From positions 1 through 35,952 of the forward strand of contig JALUWF010000293.1 of the NCBI GenBank assembly GCA_027019785.1: 35,952 nucleotides of DNA. Direction: 5' to 3'. This document shows, piece by piece, positions 18,700-28,209 of the stretch (the first letter of the stretch is position 1; each line of letters opens with the position of its first letter). Under the pieces are notes generated by a model that was not told the origin of the DNA, ran no database searches, and worked only from the letters and a program-made list of their open reading frames with translations. The DNA is from Mariprofundus sp. GTDB lineage: Bacteria > Pseudomonadota > Zetaproteobacteria > Mariprofundales > Mariprofundaceae. The position numbers and the translations under genes are program-made.

Positions 18700-19893
18700 T
18701 CAGACGATAGAAGCCATTTTGAAGATCGGCAAATACATCGAAATCACCAGTCCGCCAATGACAACACCGAGGAAGGCCATGATGATCGGTTCCATCAACT
18801 GCTGCATATTATCCACCGCCGTATCGACCTCTTCCTCATAAAAATCTGCAATCTTGCCCAGCATCTCTTCCAGACTGCCGGTCTGTTCGCCAATGGAGAT
18901 CATCTGCGTCACCATCAGCGGAAAAATTTTACTGGCTTCCAGCGGCGTAGTCAGCGTTTGTCCTTGCGATATCGACTCTTTGGAGGAAAGAATCACCTCT
19001 TCAATCACCACATTGCCGGCGGTTTCGGCCACCGTGTCCAGCGATTCCAGAATCGGCACGCCGGCGGCGCTGAGTGTGGAAAAGGTGCGGCAGAAACGGG
19101 CCACCGACGCCTTGCGCAACACATCGCCAAGCACAGGCAGTACAAGCAACAACTTGTCCATCTGATAACGCCCTTTGGGCGTCGTGTAGATGGCCCGAAC
19201 CGCCATCACCATCAAAATCGGCGCTCCGACCACAACATACCAGTAGGCCACAAACACATTGGATATCGCAATAGTAATCTGGGTCGGGGCAGGCAATTCA
19301 GCGCCAAAATCGGCAAACATATCGCCAAAAACCGGAATAACAAAAATCATCAGAATGGCGGTGACAATAAAAGAGACCACCAGAATGGCGATGGGGTAAA
19401 CCATGGCTGATTTAATTTTGGCTTTCAGGCTCAGTGCTTTTTCCTTGTATATGCAGAGCCGGAGCAGAATCGTATCGAGAATACCGCCCTGTTCGCCAGC
19501 CTCGACCAGAGCACAGGTCAGGCGATCAAACTCATCGGGGAACTGACGCATCGTTTCACCCAGCGGATTACCGCCTTCCAGGCTCTGACGCACTTCTCGC
19601 AACAGCTTGACCATAGCTTTTTTTTCGGCGCCGCGTTCTGACAGCTCGAAGCACTGTACCAGCGGCAGTCCGGCATTGATCATGGTGGAGAGCTGGCGAA
19701 AGAAAATAGAAATATCCTTATCGTCAACCTTCTCTGGAAACAGGTTGATTTCAATCGGCTTCTTCTTTACTTTGACATCCACCAACCCCTTGCGCCGCAG
19801 AATTGCCGTCGCAATTTCACGTCTGGGCGCCTCCATCTCGCCGCTTTGCGCGTCTCCCTGCTTGTTTTTCGCCTGCCAAATAAATGTCGCCAT
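18700..19893 (-). CDS. pilC: Type IV pilus inner-membrane platform protein PilC
   Basis: MATFIWQAKNKQGDAQSGEMEAP..., GspF/PilC hydrophobic domains, ISIGEQTGSLEEMLGKIADFYEEEVDTAVDNMQQLMEPIIMAFLG. Confidence 0.95.
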   Translation of the reverse strand: MATFIWQAKNKQGDAQSGEMEAPRREIATAILRRKGLVDVKVKKKPIEINLFPEKVDDKDISIFFRQLSTMINAGLPLVQCFELSERGAEKKAMVKLLREVRQSLEGGNPLGETMRQFPDEFDRLTCALVEAGEQGGILDTILLRLCIYKEKALSLKAKIKSAMVYPIAILVVSFIVTAILMIFVIPVFGDMFADFGAELPAPTQITIAISNVFVAYWYVVVGAPILMVMAVRAIYTTPKGRYQMDKLLLVLPVLGDVLRKASVARFCRTFSTLSAAGVPILESLDTVAETAGNVVIEEVILSSKESISQGQTLTTPLEASKIFPLMVTQMISIGEQTGSLEEMLGKIADFYEEEVDTAVDNMQQLMEPIIMAFLGVVIGGLVISMYLPIFKMASIV

Positions 19894-19900
19894 CAGTTCT

Positions 19901-20028
19901 ATCTCCCAACCCGGCATAGCCGGAACCCAACAGGAAACTCTTGAACCACAGAGTACACAGAGGAGGTCAAAATCTTTATGTTTTGCTTTTCTCTGCTTTT
20001 CCTCTGTGCTCTCTGTGTCCTCTGTGGT
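19901..20028. repeat. Periodic-array inverted element B with shared left flank
   Basis: aaccacagagtacacagaggag (19944..19965) inverted against cctctgtgctctctgtgtcctctgtggt (20001..20028). Left flank caacccggcatagccggaacccaacaggaaa resembles the left flank of element D. Confidence 0.88.
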
Positions 20029-20096
20029 GAGAATCTTTTGATTTTATGATTTTTGCTTCTTGTACATTTTGCACGAGCTATTTTTCGTAAGGGACT

Positions 20097-20140
20097 AACG
20101 CACATGGACTTTTTCCACTCCGTGATCATGTTTCATGTTA
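20097..20140. repeat. GACTTYTTCCAYYCCGTG element, copy 3
   Basis: acgcacatggactttttccactccgtgatcatgtttcatgttaa, abutting the pilB stop; matches 9159..9200 and 13178..13261. Confidence 0.75.
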
Positions 20141-21850
20141 ATCCGGCACTGTCACGCGCAGACATTCGGCCAGAGAAATCTCGCCGCTTTTCACTTTTTC
20201 CAATGCCTCCATGCGCAATGTTTTGACGCCCTGACGGATGGCAATAGCATTAATTCTGTCTGAATTTTCACCGGCATAAACGGCTTCCCTGATCTCATCA
20301 AACACCGGCATTACCTGATAAATACCGGTTCTGCCCTTATAGCCGGTACCGTTACAGCTCTGACATCCACTACCGCACATGGGGCGAAAACCGGCCAGTT
20401 CGCTTTCAGGCACGCCTGCATCCAGCAGGGCAGCCACTGGAATCTGCTTGGATGTTTTGCAATCCGGGCAGATACGCCGGGCCAGACGCTGGGCGGAAAC
20501 CAGATTAATGGCGGAACCCACCAAGAATGGCTCAATACCCATATTGATCAAGCGTGTCATGGTGGAGGGCGCATCATTGGTATGCAGTGTCGCCAACACC
20601 AGATGACCGGTCAACGCCGCCTTGATGCCGATTGCAGCAGTTTCATAATCGCGAATTTCGCCGACCAATATAATATCAGGGTCCTGACGCATAAAAGAGC
20701 GTAACACAGCCGGAAAATCCAGCCCGATATCCGTATTCACATTCACCTGATTGATGCCCATGAAATTGAATTCGACAGGATCCTCAGCAGTGCAAATATT
20801 CACTCCGGGTTGATTCAGTTCGGACACCGCCGAATAGAGACTGACCGTTTTGCCCGAACCGGTCGGCCCTGTCACCAGCACCATGCCATACGGCCTGTGA
20901 ATCGCCTCCTGCAACCATGTCAGGGCTTTGCCCGCATAACCTAATTTACTCATGTCCAGTTGCAGACTGGATGGATCAAGCAGGCGCATCACTACCTTCT
21001 CACCAAACAGGGTAGGCAGTACGGAGACACGAAAATCAACCGTTTTAGCGCGCGACAGGCGCAATTTAATGCGTCCATCCTGTGGCAAGCGGCGTTCGGA
21101 GATATCGAGTCGGGCCAAAATCTTCAGCCGTGACACAATAGCCTCGCGCATACCCAGACTCGGCCGCATGATCTCATGCAGCACGCCATCAACACGGTAA
21201 CGCACACGCAATACTTTTTCATAGGGCTCAAGATGGATATCGGATGCGCCGCGCTTGATTGCATCCATCAGAATCAGATTGACCAGCCTGACAATCGGGG
21301 CAGCCTCGATCTCCGCCGATAGTGAATATTCGTCAATATCCTTTTCGGATGTATCCACGACCTCAACATCCATGGCGCCAAGGTCGGCCATGACCTGTTG
21401 CAACTGTTCATCGTTATCGCTCAGTTCGTCCAGCTTTCGGTTCAACTGGCTTTCGGATGCCACAAAGAGCTCAATCTTGCAGCCGCTGATAAAGGCAATT
21501 TCATCCAGACTGTTGATATCATAGGGATCAACTACAGCCAGTTGAAGTTTGTTGGCCTTGCGTTTCAGCGGCAGCGCCAAGTTCTTGCGCAGCACATTCA
21601 GCGGAATCTTGCTGGCATCCGGGTCAATTTTGATCTGTTCCAGATCGATAGACGGGCAACCGAATGAGGCGGTCAGGAATGTAACCAGTTCAGGCTCGGT
21701 AAAAATTTGCTGTCGCACCAGTTGCGTGGTCAAGCTATCGCCATGCAGTTTGGCTTCACGCAATACCTGATCGAGTTGCTCCCGGCTGATCCTCTGCTGC
21801 CTGAGCAACATGTCGCCCAACCGTGACCGATTCACGCTATGCCTTCCCAA
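20138..21850 (-). CDS. pilB: Type IV pilus assembly ATPase PilB
   Basis: VTGPTGSGKTVSLYSAV, CTAEDPVEFNFMGINQVNV, RSFMRQDPDIILVGEIRDYETA, four-Cys CPDC...CQSC. GspE/PilB N-terminal domain. Confidence 0.96.
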   Translation of the reverse strand: MGRHSVNRSRLGDMLLRQQRISREQLDQVLREAKLHGDSLTTQLVRQQIFTEPELVTFLTASFGCPSIDLEQIKIDPDASKIPLNVLRKNLALPLKRKANKLQLAVVDPYDINSLDEIAFISGCKIELFVASESQLNRKLDELSDNDEQLQQVMADLGAMDVEVVDTSEKDIDEYSLSAEIEAAPIVRLVNLILMDAIKRGASDIHLEPYEKVLRVRYRVDGVLHEIMRPSLGMREAIVSRLKILARLDISERRLPQDGRIKLRLSRAKTVDFRVSVLPTLFGEKVVMRLLDPSSLQLDMSKLGYAGKALTWLQEAIHRPYGMVLVTGPTGSGKTVSLYSAVSELNQPGVNICTAEDPVEFNFMGINQVNVNTDIGLDFPAVLRSFMRQDPDIILVGEIRDYETAAIGIKAALTGHLVLATLHTNDAPSTMTRLINMGIEPFLVGSAINLVSAQRLARRICPDCKTSKQIPVAALLDAGVPESELAGFRPMCGSGCQSCNGTGYKGRTGIYQVMPVFDEIREAVYAGENSDRINAIAIRQGVKTLRMEALEKVKSGEISLAECLRVTVPD

Positions 21851-22719
21851 CCCTGTAATTCAACATACTGACGGCCTAGGTGCTGTTGCATATATCGCAA
21901 TGTCCGGCTGCACTCGGGGCTGTCGCAATGGTGCCACCAGGCAAATGAAGCCGCGCCCTGAGCAATCAGCATGGGCAAGCCGTCGACGCACAGTCGCCCG
22001 CTATCCGTTGCCGATCTGACAAATGCAGTGCCCCCATCCGGTTGATAAACTGCATCAATAGCCGACCCAGAACCTGTTAATATAAATGGGAAATCCTGAT
22101 CCTGTTTCAATCCTATCGTGGTGGTGTTGATCAGCAAACAGGCATCAGCGCTGGCCCTGCTGACATGATCCTGCCGCCACAACAGTGGCTGACAGTTTAA
22201 ATCCGGATATGACGCCTGCGCCGATGTCAGCAGTGCTGCCAGGCGTTCATGATTACGATTACAGATATGGATCTGGCCGGGATGCAGCTCAGCCAGTGCG
22301 CGTAGCACCGCACGTGCGGTACCGCCGGCGCCGAACAACAACACCTGCCGCCCTTCAACATCCACCTTGAGCCCTTCAATCACGGCCTTGAATCCCAGCC
22401 AGTCGGTATTGGTAGCCTGCCAGCCGCGTTCACCCCGGCGCACCGTATTTACAGCGCCAATCAAGTTGGCATCAGCATCGGCATCCACCATCTGAAAGAC
22501 CGATTCCTTGTGCGGCACTGTAACATTGAAGCCCTGCACACCTAATGCCCATAATCCATCCATGGCGGGCGCGAGCATCTCCGGCGCCACTGCAAACGGC
22601 AGATACACAGCATTGCAATGGGCATCATGCAAAAAACGCATCTGAAAGCGCGGTGAAAGCGAGTGTTTCACCGGCCATCCAATAATGCCATAACTCTTTG
22701 TCGTTGCGTCTATGTTCAT
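21832..22719 (-). CDS. aroE: Shikimate dehydrogenase
   Basis: MNIDATTKSYGIIGWPVKHSLSPRFQMRFLHDAH, GFNVTVPHKESVF, NTDWLGFKAVIEG, LLFGAGGTARAVLRAL. Overlaps pilB start. Confidence 0.95.
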   Translation of the reverse strand: MNIDATTKSYGIIGWPVKHSLSPRFQMRFLHDAHCNAVYLPFAVAPEMLAPAMDGLWALGVQGFNVTVPHKESVFQMVDADADANLIGAVNTVRRGERGWQATNTDWLGFKAVIEGLKVDVEGRQVLLFGAGGTARAVLRALAELHPGQIHICNRNHERLAALLTSAQASYPDLNCQPLLWRQDHVSRASADACLLINTTTIGLKQDQDFPFILTGSGSAIDAVYQPDGGTAFVRSATDSGRLCVDGLPMLIAQGAASFAWWHHCDSPECSRTLRYMQQHLGRQYVELQGWEGIA

Positions 22720-22784
22720 CCCCGTCAGCTTAGAAACAGAACCCCGATGTGTCAAAGTTTGTCATATTGCAACTATTCAGCATG

Positions 22785-22846
22785 ACTGGAGATGCGGCTT
22801 TAACCGCGTATATTTGCATCGTTTGCACGGCTAAAGCCGTACCTCC
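22785..22846. repeat. REP-like palindrome copy 1
   Basis: actggagatgcggctttaaccgcgtatatttgcatcgtttgcacggctaaagccgtacctcc; same layout as 30141..30200. Confidence 0.82.
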
Positions 22847-22862
22847 GGATCGGTTCTTGAGC

Positions 22863-23756
22863 TCAATGCCCGACAACAAGCGCCTGCCAGCGGGGATTGA
22901 TCACATTGCCGGAGAGACTGAATGCCGCCACCTTGCCACCAAGCATGGCTGCAATCGCATTGTCCCTGCGCATCGGTTGCAGTCGAATGCGACCATGAAT
23001 GCCCCACTGTTGCAGTAACGGTCCGGCTATATGGATAGTGCCCTGACCGGACAGTTTCAGGCTCGAACCGCCCGTAAGCGTCCATTGCCATGATTTTCCA
23101 GATGCTTTGCCAGACAATTTTCCAGACGCTTTGCCGGCCTTCAACAGCAGCCGATAATCACCGAGTGGTTTGTCCAGCCCGGTTACATCAGTTGCCGCCG
23201 AATGCCATTCCAGCTTGATATTGCCATCGACAGGCATCCCGCTGGCAGCATCAAGCAGCATATCGCCCGCCAGTATGAGTCGCCCGCCGACATGAATCGG
23301 CAGTGTTAAACGCCGCTGCCAGAACGGTTGCAACAACGCCACATCCAAATCGCCTTGCAGCCCGGATATACCAATATGACCGGACTGCCAGATCAACAGC
23401 GTTTCGAGTCGCTGACCATTGCTGTTAGCCAACAGGTGGATAGCGGCACGCGCTTTCAACAGCGAACTCCATGCCGGCGTGAGGGTCAACGTATCGATCA
23501 TCATTGGTGCCGGCCACCGGGCCGACCGGATAGAGAGATGCTCCAGATGCAGCGTGAAGCCATCCACATGCAGGCGTTGATATTGCACCACCATGCCGTG
23601 TTGGTACGCCTGATTGTCAATCTGCTCCTGCAACCACGCATCCGGTTGCCAGCGCAGCAGTACAAACAGTGCTACAGCCAGTACAAAAAACAGGCACAGA
23701 TGCCACCATGACAAACCTTGTCGGCGCTCGGATATTGAACGGTTTGAGGCGCTCAT
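22863..23756 (-). CDS. Type II secretion GspN-like protein
   Basis: Single N-terminal TM helix plus a region with GspN-like pattern (VVQYQRLHVDGFTLHLEHLSIRSA..., HIAGPLLQQWGIHGRIRLQPM). Recognition by pattern only. Confidence 0.6.
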   Translation of the reverse strand: MSASNRSISERRQGLSWWHLCLFFVLAVALFVLLRWQPDAWLQEQIDNQAYQHGMVVQYQRLHVDGFTLHLEHLSIRSARWPAPMMIDTLTLTPAWSSLLKARAAIHLLANSNGQRLETLLIWQSGHIGISGLQGDLDVALLQPFWQRRLTLPIHVGGRLILAGDMLLDAASGMPVDGNIKLEWHSAATDVTGLDKPLGDYRLLLKAGKASGKLSGKASGKSWQWTLTGGSSLKLSGQGTIHIAGPLLQQWGIHGRIRLQPMRRDNAIAAMLGGKVAAFSLSGNVINPRWQALVVGH

Positions 23757-23792
23757 CCGCCTGCTCCCCTGTCAGCGAAACTCAACACGGGC

Positions 23793-24785
23793 TCACTTGA
23801 TAGCCCAGTTCAGACCGACAGTGACAGAGATATCCTGCGTGGTCACCTGGCTGATGTTTTCAACGATGGCGGCATGCCAACCCATCTCGGGCGACAAGCT
23901 GCCGCGCATTCCGAAGGCAATCAGAAAAGGTGGATGATCCAGCCCGGAAATGCCGCTATTGTAAGGTGAGTTTCCACCCTGAGCCTGCACGATAAGAGCT
24001 GCGCTGTGGAACAACTGGTAACCTGCCGTCACCGAGCCGCGCAGATACGTGTCGTAACGGATACCCGGCACGTTACCTGCCAGCGGTTGAACCACCCACC
24101 CCTCCAGATGGCCAAACCAGCCACGGTTTTTCCACGAGGCGACAGCGCCGACTCCTACATCAGGAGCGCCGCTGCCCCAGCCGCGCTGCTTTGATGCAGT
24201 CGGCAGCTTCACTGCCGCCAGCGCCGCCAGAGCCCACCCCTCGTCTTCAACCAGGCGATATCGTCCTGACAGCACCACATTTCCCATCTCTACGAGGCTA
24301 CGCCCCTGCCAGCGAACACCTTTGCCATTATCAAACAGATAGGCAAAACTATTATTCGGTCTGAGACTCCGCCCGTTATCAGAAAATCCGAAAGCGTCAT
24401 GAAAAGAACGGATAGCATCGTCAAAAACGCCACTGGAAGGTGCCAGAACGGGAACCCGAAGGGTCAGCTCCAAGTCTGAATTCACAGCGTAGCGAACAAC
24501 AGGCTCCAGTACATAAAGCTCCATATCCGCCAGCAGATGCGATTTGGCTGCGTTATCAATGATATTGACTGTTGAATAGTGCTGATTAAGCTCAAAAAAC
24601 CAGCTTCGATCATAGGAGCGCAAAGCGGAGTCCGGAGTGGGATCAAAGAACCGCATCATGGGAGGATAGAGATTGCGTACCGGCAGTGGCATCGTCATAT
24701 CCGCCGCCTCGACAGATGCGATGGAGCCAGGCGCGATAAAGCATATTACCATGCAAACAATTCCAGCCAAGCAATAGATTCGCCT
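23793..24785 (-). CDS. DUF3187-like exported / outer-membrane protein
   Basis: Signal peptide MRRIYCLAGIVCMVICFIAPGSIASVEAA; LPVRNLYPPMMRFFDPTPDSA, beta-rich C-terminus ending in SVTVGLNWAIK. Start assigned at the MRRIYC methionine. Confidence 0.65.
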   Translation of the reverse strand, partial: RRIYCLAGIVCMVICFIAPGSIASVEAADMTMPLPVRNLYPPMMRFFDPTPDSALRSYDRSWFFELNQHYSTVNIIDNAAKSHLLADMELYVLEPVVRYAVNSDLELTLRVPVLAPSSGVFDDAIRSFHDAFGFSDNGRSLRPNNSFAYLFDNGKGVRWQGRSLVEMGNVVLSGRYRLVEDEGWALAALAAVKLPTASKQRGWGSGAPDVGVGAVASWKNRGWFGHLEGWVVQPLAGNVPGIRYDTYLRGSVTAGYQLFHSAALIVQAQGGNSPYNSGISGLDHPPFLIAFGMRGSLSPEMGWHAAIVENISQVTTQDISVTVGLNWAIK

Positions 24786-24850
24786 CATGTCCGCTCCTCC
24801 CGACTTCTTTGGCCGGGATGATAACAAACCGATCTGGAAGAACCATGAAA

Positions 24851-24897
24851 ACAAAAAAAGCCCCGCGTCACCGGATGGTGGCGCAGGGTTTTTTTGT
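24851..24897 (-). terminator. Candidate terminator hairpin next to tRNA-Asp
   Basis: acaaaaaaagccccgcgtcacc...ggtggcgcagggtttttttgt near-complete inverted repeat with A/T tracts. Confidence 0.8.
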
Positions 24898-24898
24898 A

Positions 24899-24975
24899 TG
24901 GCGGAGCGGACGGGACTCGAACCCGCGACCTCCGGCGTGACAGGCCGGCATTCTAACCAACTGAACTACCACTCC
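24899..24975 (-). tRNA. tRNA-Asp (GTC)
   Basis: Reverse complement ggagtggtagttcagttggttagaatgccggcctGTCacgccggaggtcgcgggttcgagtcccgtccgctccgcca. Confidence 0.96.
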
Positions 24976-25095
24976 AGTTTGTTGCAATGTGTTGCCTAGG
25001 CAACTGTTGCAGCGGGGCGCAACTTAATCATTTACTGATGCGAAATCAACCCTGAATTCCCACTGAAACATAAGCCTCCGGTCAGGAGGCTTATA

Positions 25096-25171
25096 TGGTG
25101 GGCGCTGCAGGGCTCGAACCTGCGACCTACGGCTTGTAAGGCCGTTGCTCTCCCAGCTGAGCTAAGCGCCC
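25096..25171 (-). tRNA. tRNA-Val (TAC)
   Basis: Reverse complement gggcgcttagctcagctgggagagcaacggcctTACaagccgtaggtcgcaggttcgagccctgcagcgcccacca. Confidence 0.96.
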
Positions 25172-25176
25172 GAAAA

Positions 25177-25202
25177 AAACAAGGGCATGAATGCCCTTGT
25201 TT
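25177..25202 (-). terminator. Terminator downstream of hupB
   Basis: aaacaagggcat-ga-atgcccttgttt, perfect 12-bp stem. Confidence 0.85.
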
Positions 25203-25231
25203 AAAGAAACGGAATGATCCGCTTCCGGAAT

Positions 25232-25504
25232 TTACTTAACTGCGTCTTTCAGAGCCTTGCCGGCTTTGAACTTCGGCGCCTTGGATGCTGCTACCTGAAT
25301 GGTTTCACCCGTCCGGGGGTTACGTGCCGTACGAGCTGCACGATCAGCTACTGAGAAGGTGCCAAACCCGACCAGACTCACGGCATCTCCATTTGCCAGT
25401 GTACTGGTAATACCACCCAGAACAGCCTCAACAGCTTCACCAGCCGCTGCCTTGCTTAAATCCGCTGTTGCGGCTACGTGATTAATCAATTCTGCTTTGT
25501 TCAT
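25232..25504 (-). CDS. hupB: HU family DNA-binding protein
   Basis: [69 protein letters not shown]. Confidence 0.95.
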   Translation of the reverse strand: MNKAELINHVAATADLSKAAAGEAVEAVLGGITSTLANGDAVSLVGFGTFSVADRAARTARNPRTGETIQVAASKAPKFKAGKALKDAVK

Positions 25505-25596
25505 TATTCCTCCCGCTTCATTCAATGGGACGCGAACTATACGCAACGAACCCCATATCCTGTCAACCAGTTTTTTTTATTTATTATATTTAAGAC

Positions 25597-28041
25597 TTAA
25601 TGCGCTAGCGCTGATTTGTCTTTCAGATATATATCCGCAACGGCACCCGGCACAAAACTTCCCGGTATACTCATACCTGCAGGCAGTCGCGTCAAGGCGT
25701 GTTCCAACACCTCATCCATGTTTTTCACGGCATGTACTTCAAGGGCTTCCAGAACATCCTCATGGATATCCTTTAAATCCTTTAAGTTTTCTTCGGGAAT
25801 GATCGCATCAGTCAGGCCGCCCCGATGGGCTGCCAACAACTTCTCCTTCAACCCTCCAATCGGCAATGCCTTGCCACGCAGGGTAATTTCACCAGTCATA
25901 CAGACATGCCTGTTGACAGCAATACCTGTCAGGGCGGAGACAATGGATGTAGCCATTGCCAGTCCGGCCGACGGGCCATCTTTCGGAATAGCCCCTTCCG
26001 GAACATGCACATGAATATCCACCTGTTGATGGAAATCGGGTTTCAGGCCCAGTTGAGCAGCCCGTGAACGCACATACGTCAACGCCGCCTGAATAGATTC
26101 CTGCATCACATCACCCAGTTGCCCGGTTACTGTCAGCTTACCCTTGCCCGGCATCAGCGCTGTTTCGATCTGCAGCAACTCACCGCCGACTTCGGTCCAG
26201 GCCAGCCCGGTTACCACGCCGATCTCGTCTTTCTCTTCAGCCAGACCGAAACGGTACTTGCGCACGCCCAAATAGGTTTCAATATCAGTAGCCGACAGCG
26301 CCAGTTGCAACGGCGCGCCGTCCTGCAGCGGCTGGCTTACAAACTTGCGCGCCGCCTTGCGACACAACTTGGCCAGGCAGCGCGACAGACTGCGCACCCC
26401 GGCTTCCCGCGTGTAGTAGCGAATCATCTCGGTCAGGGCCGAATCATCCAGCTGAAACTGATCCGCATGCAGACCGTGATTGCGCCGCTGCTTGTCGAGC
26501 AGATAACGACGCGCAATTTCCAGCTTTTCGTGCTCGGTGTAGCCGGAGATATGGATAATCTCCATACGATCCAGCAGCGGGCCGGGAATATTCAAACTGT
26601 TGGCCGTGGTAATAAACATCACCTCGGAGAGGTCGTAATCCACCTCCATATAGTGATCATTAAAGCTGTGATTCTGTTCCGGATCGAGAACTTCCAGCAG
26701 TGCGGAAGCCGGATCACCGCGAAAATCAGCCCCCAGCTTGTCAATCTCATCGAGCAGGAACAGCGGGTTTCTGGTTGTCGCCTTTTTCATCGACTGGATC
26801 ACCTTGCCCGGCATGGAACCGATATAGGTGCGTCGATGGCCGCGAATTTCCGCTTCGTCACGTACGCCGCCCAGACTCATACGTACATACTGACGTTTGG
26901 TGGCACGGGCAATCGATTTGGCCAGTGATGTCTTGCCCACCCCCGGCGGGCCGACAAAACAGAGAATCGGCCCCTTCATTGTACGCACCAGCCTGAGCAC
27001 GGCCAGATGCTCGATAATACGCTCCTTGACCTTCTCCAGACCATAATGATCTTCATCCAGCACACGTCCGGCCGCATCAATATCCTTACTGGTTCTGGAT
27101 CGTTTTTTCCATGGAATATCAATCAGCCAGTCGAGATAATTGCGCACCACCGTCGCTTCCGCACTCATCGGCGGCATCATCTTCAATCGCTTGAACTCCG
27201 CCTCGGCTTTCTCTTTAGCTTCCCGGCTTAAACCCAGCGTCTGAATCTTCTTTTCCAGTTGCTGCAGATCATCGGCGGCATCTTCATCGCCGAGCTCTTT
27301 CTGAATGGCCTTCATCTGTTCAGACAGGTAATAGTCGCGCTGGCTCTTCTCCATCTGGCGCTTGACCCGGCTGCGAATGCGCTTGTCGACCTGCATCAAC
27401 TCCATCTCGTTTTCCATCAGACCGTAGAGCCGCTCCAGCCGATCCATCACGCCAGCCATTTCAAGCAGTTCCTGTTTATCTTCCACTTTCAGATTCAGAT
27501 GAGCGGCAATCGTGTCCGCCAGCTTATCCACCTCATCGACTGCCGAAACCGACACCATCACTTCCGGCGGCAATTTCTTGTTCAGTTTGACATAAGATTC
27601 GAATTTCTGGATCAGCGAACGGACGACAACATCAAGCTCATGCTCATCATTGGCCGCTTCCGGCATCCGTTGGTAGCTGGCGCTCAGATAGTCATCCGTG
27701 GCGGTCATATCGTGAACCAGCGTACGCGCGCCGCCCTCTACCAGCACCTTGATCGTGCCATCAGGCAGCTTCAACAGTTGCAGGATGCTGCCGATGACGC
27801 CTACAGTATACAGATCGTCCGGGCCCGGATCATCCATCGTCGCATCTTTCTGCGTCACCAGCAGAACCTGCTTATCCGAAGCCATGACCTCTTCCAGCGC
27901 CCGCACCGATTTATCGCGCCCGACAAATAGCGGCACAATCATGTAAGGAAATACAACAATATCGCGCAACGGCAGCACCGGCAGCACTCCCTGATGCACG
28001 GCAGTGTCGCATTCGATGTCCTTATTGATCCATTCAGCCAC
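25597..28041 (-). CDS. lon: ATP-dependent protease Lon
   Basis: [43 protein letters not shown], catalytic region [20 protein letters not shown]. Confidence 0.98.
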   Translation of the reverse strand: MAEWINKDIECDTAVHQGVLPVLPLRDIVVFPYMIVPLFVGRDKSVRALEEVMASDKQVLLVTQKDATMDDPGPDDLYTVGVIGSILQLLKLPDGTIKVLVEGGARTLVHDMTATDDYLSASYQRMPEAANDEHELDVVVRSLIQKFESYVKLNKKLPPEVMVSVSAVDEVDKLADTIAAHLNLKVEDKQELLEMAGVMDRLERLYGLMENEMELMQVDKRIRSRVKRQMEKSQRDYYLSEQMKAIQKELGDEDAADDLQQLEKKIQTLGLSREAKEKAEAEFKRLKMMPPMSAEATVVRNYLDWLIDIPWKKRSRTSKDIDAAGRVLDEDHYGLEKVKERIIEHLAVLRLVRTMKGPILCFVGPPGVGKTSLAKSIARATKRQYVRMSLGGVRDEAEIRGHRRTYIGSMPGKVIQSMKKATTRNPLFLLDEIDKLGADFRGDPASALLEVLDPEQNHSFNDHYMEVDYDLSEVMFITTANSLNIPGPLLDRMEIIHISGYTEHEKLEIARRYLLDKQRRNHGLHADQFQLDDSALTEMIRYYTREAGVRSLSRCLAKLCRKAARKFVSQPLQDGAPLQLALSATDIETYLGVRKYRFGLAEEKDEIGVVTGLAWTEVGGELLQIETALMPGKGKLTVTGQLGDVMQESIQAALTYVRSRAAQLGLKPDFHQQVDIHVHVPEGAIPKDGPSAGLAMATSIVSALTGIAVNRHVCMTGEITLRGKALPIGGLKEKLLAAHRGGLTDAIIPEENLKDLKDIHEDVLEALEVHAVKNMDEVLEHALTRLPAGMSIPGSFVPGAVADIYLKDKSALAH

Positions 28042-28072
28042 AATAAGCTCCTGTTAAATTAGAAAAAGCCTT

Positions 28073-28172
28073 CACCGCAGAGTACGCAGAGTTTCGCAGA
28101 GGGAATTTAACCAACCTTAATGAGCTGGACTTGTTTCTCATCTGCGTTCACCCGCGTTTATCTGTGGTTTCT
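28073..28172. repeat. Periodic-array inverted element C
   Basis: caccgcagagtacgcagagtttcgcagagggaa (28073..28105) against ttctcatctgcgttcacccgcgtttatctgtggtttctg (28134..28172); degenerate inverted arrays. Confidence 0.75.
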
Positions 28173-28209
28173 GCCTTTGATTTCGTTGAGATGTTTATAT
28201 AATACAGGG

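Noticed and set aside
18583-19410. 275-aa plus-strand ORF
   Set aside because: Antisense to pilC/pilS; extremely His/Asn/Arg-rich artefact.
19899-20129. 76-aa ORF containing SPQRTQRAQRKSREKQ
   Set aside because: Produced by translating the periodic repeat of element B; the same peptide arises from element A, so it is not evidence for a protein family.
26119-26928. 269-aa plus-strand ORF
   Set aside because: Antisense to lon, whose minus-strand reading is unambiguous.
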